A DNA stretch of 64,000 nt from JACVRX01 sp963819885 (GTDB lineage: Bacteria > Actinomycetota > Actinomycetes > Jiangellales > Jiangellaceae), in the NCBI GenBank assembly GCA_963819885.1, contig CAWFXV010000024.1, positions 186,001-250,000 of the forward strand, read 5' to 3'. The notes beneath the pieces were generated by a model that saw only the letters and a list, made by a program, of their open reading frames with translations, was not told where the DNA came from and made no database searches. The position numbers were made by a program, and so were the translations under genes. How positions within the stretch are numbered: position 1 is the stretch's first letter; the number at the start of each line of letters is the position of its first letter. Of the stretch, positions 18,382 to 25,901 are shown in pieces.

Positions 18382-19416
18382 ATGACCTACACCCCTGCTG
18401 CGGACCGCTATGAATTGTTGCCCTATCGGCGGGTTGGCCAGAGCGGGCTGAAGCTTCCCGCCGTGTCGCTCGGGCTCTGGCACAACTTCGGCCACGAAAC
18501 GGCCCTGGAAACCCAGACGGCGATCGCGCGCCGCGCGTTCGACCTCGGGATCACGCACTTCGACCTGGCCAACAACTATGGGCCGCCCTACGGCTCGGCC
18601 GAGATCAACTTCGGCCGGATCATGGCCGAAGATCTCGCTCCGCACCGGGACGAGCTGATCATCTCGACCAAAGCCGGCTACGACATGTGGCCAGGCCCGT
18701 ATGGCGAATGGGGTTCCCGAAAGTACCTGTTGGCGAGCCTCGACCAGTCCTTGGCCCGGATGGGTCTGGACTACGTCGACATCTTCTACAGCCATCGGTT
18801 CGACCCCGACACGCCGCTCGAGGAGACGATGGGCGCGCTGGACCACGCCGTCCGATCGGGCCGGGCTCTCTACGCCGGCATCTCGTCGTACTCGGCGGAG
18901 CAGACAGCGGAGGCGGCCGCGATCCTGCGCCGCCTCGGCACGCCGCTGCTGATTCACCAGCCGTCGTACTCACTGCTCAACCGATGGGTCGAACAGGGCC
19001 AACCGAACCTGCTGGAGACGCTGTCTGCCGAAGGCATCGGTTGCATCGCCTTCTCACCCCTCGCCCAAGGCATGCTCACCGACCGCTACCTCGACGGCAT
19101 CCCCGCCGATTCGCGAGCGGCCCGGGGAACCTCGTTGTCCCCCGATCTACTCACTGAGGACACGATGCGCCACATCCGGGCTCTGAACGAGCTCGCGGCC
19201 AGGCGCGGCCAGAGTCTGGCTCAGCTGGCCATCGCCTGGGTGCTACGCCACGAACGGGTGACCTCTGCCTTGATCGGCGCCAGCGGCGTCGAGCAACTCG
19301 AGGCCAACGTCGCGGCCGTAGACAACCTCGAGTTCACCGACGACGAACTGGCCGCGATCGACCAGGACGCTGTCGAGGCCGGGATCAACATCTGGGCCCA
19401 GCCCAGCGTGAGCTGA
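18382..19416 (+). CDS. aldo/keto reductase (L-glyceraldehyde 3-phosphate reductase type)
   Basis: NADPH-dependent TIM-barrel reductase of 344 aa. It resembles YghZ/Gpr-type enzymes: N-terminal LPAVSLGLWHNFG, active-site segment FDLANNYGPPYGSAE with the catalytic Tyr, the catalytic Lys in ISTKAGYDMW, and YSHRFDPDTPLEETM. The C-terminal cofactor segment reads TSALIGASGVEQLE. Family members reduce L-glyceraldehyde 3-phosphate and methylglyoxal. The ATG at 18382 fits the family start; an earlier in-frame ATG at 18277 overlaps the preceding gene. Confidence 0.88.
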   Translation: MTYTPAADRYELLPYRRVGQSGLKLPAVSLGLWHNFGHETALETQTAIARRAFDLGITHFDLANNYGPPYGSAEINFGRIMAEDLAPHRDELIISTKAGYDMWPGPYGEWGSRKYLLASLDQSLARMGLDYVDIFYSHRFDPDTPLEETMGALDHAVRSGRALYAGISSYSAEQTAEAAAILRRLGTPLLIHQPSYSLLNRWVEQGQPNLLETLSAEGIGCIAFSPLAQGMLTDRYLDGIPADSRAARGTSLSPDLLTEDTMRHIRALNELAARRGQSLAQLAIAWVLRHERVTSALIGASGVEQLEANVAAVDNLEFTDDELAAIDQDAVEAGINIWAQPSVS

Positions 19417-19417
19417 A

Positions 19418-19433
19418 CCACCGGACACGGTGG
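19418..19433 (+). terminator. small hairpin after the aldo/keto reductase gene
   Basis: CCACCG-GACA-CGGTGG directly after the stop codon. There is no U-tract, so terminator function is a guess. Confidence 0.3.
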
Positions 19434-19475
19434 GGCCGAGACTCCGGCCGGCGTTGGGTATATCGTCATGCCGCT

Positions 19476-19967
19476 ATGCCCACGGACGGCATCACCTCGG
19501 CGCACACGCATTCGACCTTCCGGCTGCAGTACGCGGTCTCGACTGACATCCAGGCGCCGCCAGAGAAGATCTGGACGATCTTGACGCGGGTCGACCGGAT
19601 GACGCAGTGGAACTCCACCTTGACCAGCATCGAGGGGGACGTCGAGCTGGGCGGCACGGTGCGAATGCAGGTCCCCGAGGCGCCGGGCAGAACCTTCACG
19701 GTCAAGGTCACCCGGCTGGTTCCCAATGAGGAAATGGTGTGGCGTGAGGGCAATCCGGCGATGGTTCTGGGCGTTCGAACCTATTCGCTGACGCCGAGCC
19801 AGGACCGAACCACCACTCGATTCCAGCTGACGGAAGTCTTCTCCGGGATCATGCTGCCGTTGATCGCCCGAAAGCTGCCGGACTTCGGGCCGATCTTCCA
19901 GCGGTATGCGGCCGACCTGAAGGCCGAATCGGAGACCCCGCCCACGCCATCGGCGCCGGTGAGCTGA
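19476..19967 (+). CDS. SRPBCC family protein
   Basis: START/Bet v1-like ligand-binding domain of 163 aa. The first strand and helix read VSTDIQAPPEKIWTILTRVDRMTQWN, typical of polyketide cyclase/dehydrase-type SRPBCC proteins, followed by the antiparallel sheet and a long C-terminal helix (LPDFGPIFQRYAADLKAE). No catalytic residues can be assigned. It lies 59 bases after the aldo/keto reductase and is convergent with parE. Confidence 0.82.
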   Translation: MPTDGITSAHTHSTFRLQYAVSTDIQAPPEKIWTILTRVDRMTQWNSTLTSIEGDVELGGTVRMQVPEAPGRTFTVKVTRLVPNEEMVWREGNPAMVLGVRTYSLTPSQDRTTTRFQLTEVFSGIMLPLIARKLPDFGPIFQRYAADLKAESETPPTPSAPVS

Positions 19968-20021
19968 CCGTACGAGGTGGCAGGCTCAGCGGCTCGGCAA
20001 TCCGTTCCAACTCAGTCCAGG

Positions 20022-22142
20022 TCAGGCGTCGATACGGGCGCGGTCGAGCTCGGCCGCACCGGCGACGATGAAATCTTTACGCGGGGCAACGTCGTTGCCC
20101 ATCAGCAGCTCGAAAACGGCATCGGCTGATTCGGCGTCGCCAGCGGTGATCCGTCGCAACCGGCGGTGCCGGGGGTCCATGGTGGTCTCGGCGAGCTGGT
20201 GAGGATCCATCTCCCCCAGCCCCTTGTACCGCTGCGGTGGCTGCTTGAAGCGAACGCCCTTACGGTTGAGATCACGCAGGGTCCGGGTCAGCTCGGCGTC
20301 AGTGTAGGTATAGATGTACCGGTCCTGCCCCTTGCGGGCGTTGGTCAGCTCGATCCGGTGCAGGGGCGGCACGGCAGCGTAGAGCCGGCCTGCTTCCACC
20401 AATGGTCGCATGTACCGGAAGAACAGCGTGATCAGCAGCGTGCGGATGTGGGCACCGTCGACGTCGGCGTCGACCATAAGAATGATCTTGCCGTAGCGCG
20501 CCTGGGTGACATCGAACGATCGCCCGCTGCCGGCTCCGACGACTTGGAGTATCGCGGCGCACTCGGCGTTGTGCAGCACGTCGCCCACCGAGGCCTTCTG
20601 CACGTTGAGGATCTTGCCCCTGATCGGCAACAGGGCCTGGTACTCCGCGTCGCGAGCGGCCTTACCCGTACCCAGGGCCGAGTCGCCCTCGACGATGAAC
20701 AGCTCAGAGCGGTCCAGTGCCCCGGAGCGGCAGTCGACCAGTTTGGTGGGCAGGGCGCTGGTCTCCAGGGCGTTCTTGCGCCGAGCGGTCTCTTTGTGCA
20801 GCCGGGCGGCGACCCGTGCCTTGGCGGCGGCAACGACTTTCTCCAGCACAGCGGCGGCTTGGGCCCTGTCGGCGCGCTTGCTGCTGGAGAGTGTCGCCGT
20901 GAGCCGGCGCTCGACAACGCGAGCGACGATGCCCCTGACTGCGCTGGTGCCGAGCACCTCCTTGGTCTGACCCTCGAACTGCGGCTCGGCGAGCCGGACC
21001 GTCACGAGCGCAGTCATGCCTTCCAAGACATCGTCTTTTTCGATCTTGTCGTCGCCGGCTTTGAGCCGGCGAGAGTTCGCCCGAACCTGCTCGCGCAGCG
21101 ATTTGAGCAATCCCTGCTCGAACCCAGCTACGTGGGTACCGCCCTTAGGCGTAGCGATCACGTTGACGAACGAGCGCAGCTCAGTGTCGTAGCCGACCCC
21201 CCAACGCAGCGCGACGTCGACCTCGCACTGCCGCTCCACGGTGCGTGGGGTCATGTGTCCGGCGTCGTCGAGGATCGGGACGGTCTCGGTGAACGTTTCC
21301 GCGCCGTGCAGCCGGATCACGTCGCTCACGGGGGCGTCCGAGGCGAGAAACTGCGCGAACTCGACGATGCCGCCGGCATGGCGGAACCGGTGTTCTTCCG
21401 GCTCGGCGCCCCGCTGGTCGCTAAGCACCAGTTCCAGCCCGGGAACCAGGTAGGACGTCTGCCGGGCTCGGGTGAGGAGTTCGTCGAAGGAGAAGGCGGC
21501 GTCGGGAAGGAAGATCTGCCGGTCGGGCCAGAACCGGATTCTGGTCCCACTGACGTTCTTGCGGCGCCGGCCGGCGACGCGAAGCTCGGAGCGGTCGGTA
21601 AAGGCGGTGAAATCAGCGTTGGGCCCGTCGCCGGCGAACATTCCTGGTTCGCCGCGGCGGAAGGACATCGCATACGTCTTGCCGTCGCGGTCGACCTCGA
21701 CGTCGAGGCGAGCAGCCAACGCGTTGACCACACTGGCGCCGACGCCGTGCAAGCCGCCGGATGCGGCGTAGGACCCGCCGCCGAACTTGCCACCCGCGTG
21801 CAGCTTGGTGAACACGACCTCGACCCCGGACAGCCCCGTCCGATCGTGGATGTCGACGGGGATTCCGCGCCCGTTGTCGCGAACCTCCACCGATCCGTCG
21901 GGGTCGAGGAGAACCTCGATAGTCGTGCACTGGCCAGCCAGTGCCTCGTCGACGCCGTTGTCGATGATCTCCCAGAGGCAGTGCATCAGCCCCCGTGAGT
22001 CGGTGGACCCGACATACATGCCGGGCCGCTTGCGGACGGCCTCGAGTCCTTCCAACACCGACAGATGCCGGGCCGTGTAACCCCCTGCAGCGCGCTCTTC
22101 CGACGAGGCGCGCAGCGGCAGCTCGGCCGGTTGTGCGGACAC
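20022..22142 (-). CDS. parE: DNA topoisomerase IV subunit B
   Basis: ATPase subunit of topoisomerase IV, 706 aa. GHKL ATPase motifs: EIIDNGVDEALAG, VEVRDNGRGIPVD and GGLHGVGASVVNALA. The TOPRIM domain has FIVEGDSALG and MVDADVDGAHIRTLL; EGDSA without the GyrB-type double Gly favours ParE. The frame is open to 23039, but the GTG at 22142 has AGGAG eight bases upstream and starts a normal-length protein. Partner of parC at 12679-15126. Position next to the principal sigma factor mirrors Streptomyces parE-hrdB. Confidence 0.93.
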   Translation of the reverse strand: MSAQPAELPLRASSEERAAGGYTARHLSVLEGLEAVRKRPGMYVGSTDSRGLMHCLWEIIDNGVDEALAGQCTTIEVLLDPDGSVEVRDNGRGIPVDIHDRTGLSGVEVVFTKLHAGGKFGGGSYAASGGLHGVGASVVNALAARLDVEVDRDGKTYAMSFRRGEPGMFAGDGPNADFTAFTDRSELRVAGRRRKNVSGTRIRFWPDRQIFLPDAAFSFDELLTRARQTSYLVPGLELVLSDQRGAEPEEHRFRHAGGIVEFAQFLASDAPVSDVIRLHGAETFTETVPILDDAGHMTPRTVERQCEVDVALRWGVGYDTELRSFVNVIATPKGGTHVAGFEQGLLKSLREQVRANSRRLKAGDDKIEKDDVLEGMTALVTVRLAEPQFEGQTKEVLGTSAVRGIVARVVERRLTATLSSSKRADRAQAAAVLEKVVAAAKARVAARLHKETARRKNALETSALPTKLVDCRSGALDRSELFIVEGDSALGTGKAARDAEYQALLPIRGKILNVQKASVGDVLHNAECAAILQVVGAGSGRSFDVTQARYGKIILMVDADVDGAHIRTLLITLFFRYMRPLVEAGRLYAAVPPLHRIELTNARKGQDRYIYTYTDAELTRTLRDLNRKGVRFKQPPQRYKGLGEMDPHQLAETTMDPRHRRLRRITAGDAESADAVFELLMGNDVAPRKDFIVAGAAELDRARIDA

Positions 22143-22340
22143 GTGTGTTCTCCTGTTCCCGCGGTGGCGTTGCCAGAGTAGTTGGCGGTCCTGACGACCA
22201 AGCCGGGACGCGCCGCTCGTCGAATCCCTGACGACGAATGCTTCGCTCATAGCGAATCTGGTCCCGTGGATTGAGCTGGAAGGGCCGAAGCCTGTTTTCA
22301 TGGTGGAGCAGACGTCGGACCTTCCGCCGAGAGGAGCACC

Positions 22341-22565
22341 GTGACCACAGCTGTCCTCAGCCCCCTTCGGGCCGCCGACCGCTGCGACCGCTGCGGCGCT
22401 CAGGCCTATATTCGCGCCGTTCTCGCAGGTGGCAGCGAATTGCTGTTCTGCGGCCATCACGGCCGCCGCCACGAACCGAAACTTCGTCCGCTCACCGTGG
22501 AGTGGCACGACGAGACCGGCCAACTGGCCGCGACACCGGCCAGCGCGTCCCACGACGAGCACTGA
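22341..22565 (+). CDS. DUF7455 small zinc-ribbon-like protein
   Basis: A 74-aa protein with CDRCGAQAYIRA and CGHHGRRH, a Cys2-Cys-His arrangement suited to one zinc ion. It belongs to a small conserved actinobacterial family (DUF7455) commonly found near the principal sigma factor gene; its role is unknown. The GTG start has GAGGAG four bases upstream. Divergent from parE. Confidence 0.82.
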   Translation: MTTAVLSPLRAADRCDRCGAQAYIRAVLAGGSELLFCGHHGRRHEPKLRPLTVEWHDETGQLAATPASASHDEH

Positions 22566-22649
22566 GTCCTGATCGGAGCTCACCGAGCCGGCACCAACGG
22601 GCGTTGACGACGATCGAGGCCCGGCGCCAATTGCTGGCACGATTCCCCT

Positions 22650-23132
22650 GTGGAACCCATCGGCATTGCACTGATCGGCGCGGCAATCGTCGTTGGTCTG
22701 GTCGGGATCGTGGTCTTCATCGTGCCCGGCCTGTTGATCGTGTGGGCCGCTGTCCTGGTCTGGGCGCTGTTCGAGCAGACCCTGCTGGCCTGGGGGGTGC
22801 TGGCCCTGGCGACCGTGGTGGCGCTGGCTGGAACCGTCGTGAAGTACCTGCTGCCGGGTCAACGCATGCGGGATGCCGGCGTGCCCGGCACAAGCATCGT
22901 CTTGGGGGCGGTGCTCGGTTTCGTCGGGTTCTTCCTGATCCCCGTGGTGGGCCTGTTCATCGGCTTCATCCTGGGCATTTTCCTGGCCGAGCGCATCCGG
23001 CTGGGCGGGCATGGCGAGGCTTGGCCATCCACCGTTCACGCGCTCAAGGCGGTCGGTTTGTCGATTCTGATCGAATTGCTCGCCGGTCTGCTCATTGCCG
23101 CGTCATGGGGGCTGGCGGTCGTGGCGAGCTGA
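22650..23132 (+). CDS. DUF456 family membrane protein
   Basis: Small integral membrane protein of 160 aa with four to five hydrophobic segments and the family Gly-rich segments IVVFIVPGLLIVW and LGFVGFFLIPVVGLFIG. Function unknown. The GTG start at 22650 has CACGAT six bases upstream and no clear ribosome-binding site. Its stop is 15 bases before repeat copy B, which may terminate transcription. Confidence 0.82.
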   Translation: MEPIGIALIGAAIVVGLVGIVVFIVPGLLIVWAAVLVWALFEQTLLAWGVLALATVVALAGTVVKYLLPGQRMRDAGVPGTSIVLGAVLGFVGFFLIPVVGLFIGFILGIFLAERIRLGGHGEAWPSTVHALKAVGLSILIELLAGLLIAASWGLAVVAS

Positions 23133-23146
23133 CGCCCCAAAGCCTT

Positions 23147-23194
23147 GATCGCGGAAAGACGTACACGTTCTGGCGGTGGAATCTTCCACGATCA
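23147..23194. repeat. 48-bp repeat element, copy B, at a convergent junction (possible bidirectional terminator)
   Basis: 39 of 48 positions match copy A (7284-7331), including GATCGCGGAA at the left, the GTTCTGGCGGTG core and AATCTTCC at the right. It separates the convergent DUF456 and ATP-grasp genes and includes the ATP-grasp stop codon. Confidence 0.6.
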
Positions 23195-24058
23195 CCGCAA
23201 CGACGCCACGATCGCGTCGGCGAACCGCTCGGGTGCGCCGTCGGCGTGCCCCAGATACAGCGATGGCTCGGTCAGTTCTAGCTCGAGCAGCACGGGAGCG
23301 CCGTCCGAGCCGGGAATCAGATCGACTCGGGCGTAGAGCAGCCGGTCCACTCCACCCGGAACGGCAGCCAGTGCACGCTCAGCCACGGTCCGCTCGAGCC
23401 TGGACGGCTCCCGCGGCGTGATCTCTTCGGGCCGGTAGAGGCCGTAAGCGCCACCCTGGTCTTCCTCGGTGAGCATGGGTCCCTTCCGTACGGCGTGGGA
23501 ATACCTGCCGCCGAGGAACAGCAGCGCAGTCTCCCCCCTGGTGTCCACAGCGGACAGGTATGGCTGGATCATGACGTCGCGTTCGGCGGCGTGCAGCCGG
23601 GCGATGTGCATGCCGGCATGCCGGAGCTGGTCGATGTTGTCGACACGGAAGCGCTCGGTATCGAGACTGCCCGCGCCGACACTCGGCTTGATCACATACT
23701 CACCGGACTCCGGCGGGTTCCACTCTTCGCCAGGCGCCAGCCAGGCCGTCGGCACGACCGGGAGACCGGCAGCCGCGAGTTCAGCCAGATACCGCTTGTC
23801 GGTGTTCCACTCGACGACGTCGGCAGGGTTCGCCAGCGCTTCCACGGCATGCGCCCAGGCGACGAACTGCGGGCGGCGTCGCGGGTAGTCCCACGTCGAC
23901 CGCAGGACGACGAGGTCGTAACCCGACCAGTCGACGTCACCCGCATCCCAGACGACGGGTTCGGCGTGCACACCGCGCGCGGCGAGCGGTTCGATCACGA
24001 GGCGGTCGTCCGGATCCAGGTCCGCGACCTCAGCGCAGGTGGCGAGGGCAACGCGCAT
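23192..24058 (-). CDS. ATP-grasp domain protein
   Basis: 288-aa protein with an N-terminal pre-ATP-grasp fold (VALATCAEVADLDPDDRLV, then YDLVVLRSTWDYPRRR) and a C-terminal ATP-grasp domain (EYVIKPSVGAGSLDTERF, LLYARVDLIPG, LLELELTEPSLYLGH). It resembles RimK/glutathione-synthetase-like ligases of unknown substrate. ATG 24058 is a better start than the in-frame TTG at 24064. A 26-bp palindrome lies 13-38 bases upstream, in promoter position, suggesting control by a dimeric repressor not encoded here. Confidence 0.82.
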   Translation of the reverse strand: MRVALATCAEVADLDPDDRLVIEPLAARGVHAEPVVWDAGDVDWSGYDLVVLRSTWDYPRRRPQFVAWAHAVEALANPADVVEWNTDKRYLAELAAAGLPVVPTAWLAPGEEWNPPESGEYVIKPSVGAGSLDTERFRVDNIDQLRHAGMHIARLHAAERDVMIQPYLSAVDTRGETALLFLGGRYSHAVRKGPMLTEEDQGGAYGLYRPEEITPREPSRLERTVAERALAAVPGGVDRLLYARVDLIPGSDGAPVLLELELTEPSLYLGHADGAPERFADAIVASLR

Positions 24059-24070
24059 GATCAACGTCGA

Positions 24071-24096
24071 TTTACTGTCGCTGCAGCGACACTAAA
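24071..24096. promoter_or_regulatory. 26-bp operator-like palindrome upstream of the ATP-grasp gene
   Basis: Perfect 16-bp palindrome TGTCGCTGCAGCGACA (24076-24091), flanked on each side by a C and then TTTA / TAAA, so 24 of 26 positions are symmetric. It sits between the sigma-factor stop and the ATP-grasp start. Size and AT-rich ends resemble TetR-family operators. Confidence 0.6.
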
Positions 24097-24114
24097 TGGG
24101 CTGTGATCACGCAC

Positions 24115-25236
24115 TCAGTCGAGGTAGTCGCGCAGCACCTGGGAGCGCGACGGGTGGCGCAGCTTGCTCATCGTTTTCGACTCGATCTGCCGAATGCGCT
24201 CGCGGGTCACGCCGTAAACCTTGCCGATCTCGTCGAGAGTCTTCGGCTGGCCGTCGGTGAGGCCGAATCGCATCGACACCACGCCCGCCTCACGCTCGGA
24301 GAGCGTGTCCAGCACAGCGTGCAGCTGCTCCTGCAACAAGGTGAACGACACCGCCTCAGCCGGCACGATCGCCTCTGAGTCCTCGATCAGGTCGCCGAAC
24401 TCACTGTCGCCGTCCTCGCCGAGCGGGGTGTGCAGCGAGATCGGCTCCCGGCCGTACTTCTGGACCTCCACGACCTTCTCGGGGGTCATGTCGAGCTCCT
24501 TGGCAAGCTCTTCCGGGGTCGGCTCGCGGCCGAGGTCTTGCAGCATCTGGCGCTGGACGCGGGCGAGCTTGTTTATCACCTCGACCATGTGCACCGGGAT
24601 CCGGATGGTCCTGGCCTGATCGGCCATGGCCCGGGTGATCGCCTGCCTGATCCACCACGTCGCGTACGTGGAGAATTTGTAGCCCTTGGTGTAGTCGAAC
24701 TTCTCGACTGCCCGGATCAGGCCGAGATTGCCCTCCTGGATGAGATCGAGGAACAGCATTCCGCGGCCGGTGTAGCGCTTGGCGAGCGACACGACGAGCC
24801 GGAGGTTCGCCTCCAGCAGGTGGTTCTTCGCTCGTCGCCCATCCTGGGCGATCCAGTGCAGCTCGTTGCGCAGCTTCGGCGGGAGCGCGTTCACGTCACG
24901 GGCAAGTCTCTCCTCGGCGAACAGCCCGGCCTCGATGCGCTTGGCGAGCTCCACCTCCTGCTCCGCATTGAGCAGGGGAACCTTGCCGATCTGCTTCAGG
25001 TAGTCCTTGACCGGGTCGGCCGTGGCGCCGGCAACCGAGACTTGCTGCTCCGGTTCATCGGCGTCGTCGGCGTCGGAGTAGATGAAACCTTCGGCTTCCT
25101 CTTTCGCCGCCGCCGCCTCCTCGGGCACGGCGACCGTTGCCAAGTCAGCCGGGTTGGGCTCGACGTCTTCGAGGCTGGCGAGGTCTGCTTCGGTGAATTC
25201 GACGGCCACGTCGACGGGTGGTTCGGCGGCGGTCAT
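24115..25236 (-). CDS. rpoD: principal RNA polymerase sigma factor (RpoD/HrdB/SigA type), intact conserved part
   Basis: Group 1 sigma-70, 373 aa in this frame. Region 1.2 starts DPVKDYLKQIGKVPLL. Region 2 contains NLRLVVSLAKRYTGRGM, LDLIQEGNLGLIRAVEKFDY and FSTYATWWIRQAI. Region 3 follows, and region 4 has TLDEIGKVYGVTRERIRQIE. The ATG at 25236 has no ribosome-binding site and truncates the long Lys/Ala-rich N-terminal extension usual for actinobacterial principal sigma factors. That extension is present upstream but one base out of frame (see 25406-25805). The real gene most likely runs 24115-25805. It lies near parE as in Streptomyces. Confidence 0.9.
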   Translation of the reverse strand: MTAAEPPVDVAVEFTEADLASLEDVEPNPADLATVAVPEEAAAAKEEAEGFIYSDADDADEPEQQVSVAGATADPVKDYLKQIGKVPLLNAEQEVELAKRIEAGLFAEERLARDVNALPPKLRNELHWIAQDGRRAKNHLLEANLRLVVSLAKRYTGRGMLFLDLIQEGNLGLIRAVEKFDYTKGYKFSTYATWWIRQAITRAMADQARTIRIPVHMVEVINKLARVQRQMLQDLGREPTPEELAKELDMTPEKVVEVQKYGREPISLHTPLGEDGDSEFGDLIEDSEAIVPAEAVSFTLLQEQLHAVLDTLSEREAGVVSMRFGLTDGQPKTLDEIGKVYGVTRERIRQIESKTMSKLRHPSRSQVLRDYLD

Positions 25237-25345
25237 GGCGGGCTGCGCGGCTTCGGCTTCCTTGGCCGTCGCGGCGGAAACCGTCGCCGGCTTTGGAGTC
25301 GCCGGTTCCTTCGCAGGTGTCTTCTTCGTCGACGTCTTCTTCGCC

Positions 25346-25419
25346 GGATCCTGCTTGGCCGACGCCTGCTTGGCCGACGCCTGCTTGGCCGACGCCTTCT
25401 TGGCCGACGCTGCTTGGCC
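25346..25419. repeat. 15-bp tandem repeats in the sigma-factor N-terminal coding region
   Basis: Five consecutive units ending CTGCTTGGCC or CTTCTTGGCC. Units at 25346, 25361, 25376 and 25391 are 15 bases; the unit at 25406 is 14, lacking one C. Read on the minus strand in the corrected frame they encode Ala-Ser-Ala-Lys-Gln/Lys repeats. Confidence 0.8.
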
Positions 25420-25805
25420 AGCGCGTGCTTGGCCACCGGCTTGGTAGCGGGCTTGGTCACCGGCTTGGCGCTCGGCTTAGCGGTCGGCTTTGCGGTGGCC
25501 TTCACCGCCGGCTTCACTGCCTTGGCGGGCTTCTTCCGCGACGAGACCGCGACGACCTTGCCGTCCGCGGCGGTATCGGTCCGGTCCACGCGCTTGTTTG
25601 CCGAGGCCTTGCGGGGCCGGCTCAGCGGCTCAGACGCGGAGTCGACGACAGCCGCGGTGGCCGAGGAGCGCCGGGCGGCCGCGGCGGCGGTCACCGGCTG
25701 ACGGCTATCGCCTGCTTTGGTGTCCACCCCGACCGACTTCTGGTTCTGCGCCATTCGCAGCTCGTGGGTCCGGGCTTGCGCTGGGCGCGACGAACTCGAC
25801 GACAC
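25406..25805 (-). CDS. rpoD: N-terminal extension of the principal sigma factor, separated by an apparent frameshift
   Basis: From GTG 25805 (GAGAGG six bases upstream) the frame encodes about 130 residues: a Ser-rich start, MAQNQKSVGVD at 25754, then a Lys/Ala/Pro stretch (KPTAKPSAKPVTKPATKP) typical of HrdB-type N-termini. After the 14-base repeat unit at 25406-25419 this frame turns into Arg-rich nonsense ending at 25233, while the sigma frame takes over as ASAKKASAKQ. Adding one base restores a single protein of about 563 aa. Either a sequencing error or a true mutation. Confidence 0.7.
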
Positions 25806-25835
25806 AAACGACCTCTCGATGGCGGGCGATCAGGG

Positions 25836-25864
25836 GTATGAGCGTATGACGACACGCAACACAA
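25836..25864 (-). promoter_or_regulatory. weak candidate promoter of the sigma-factor gene
   Basis: On the minus strand TTGTGT (25864-25859), 17 bases, then TCATAC (25841-25836), located about 30 bases before the GTG at 25805. The -10 deviates from TANNNT, so this is tentative. Confidence 0.25.
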
Positions 25865-25901
25865 CATTCTGACACGGCTCATGCTTCCCGTGCATCGCGG
25901 C

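Noticed and set aside
20166..21998. 610-codon open frame on the plus strand
   Set aside because: It lies entirely antisense to parE and shows no family motif; long antisense frames are expected at this GC content.
22242..22256. TTCGCT-CAT-AGCGAA palindrome upstream of DUF7455/parE
   Set aside because: Only six-base arms, not at a fixed distance from either start; too weak to call an operator.
22143..23039. Upstream extension of parE by about 300 codons
   Set aside because: It is antisense to DUF7455 and DUF456; GTG 22142 has a proper ribosome-binding site and gives the usual length.
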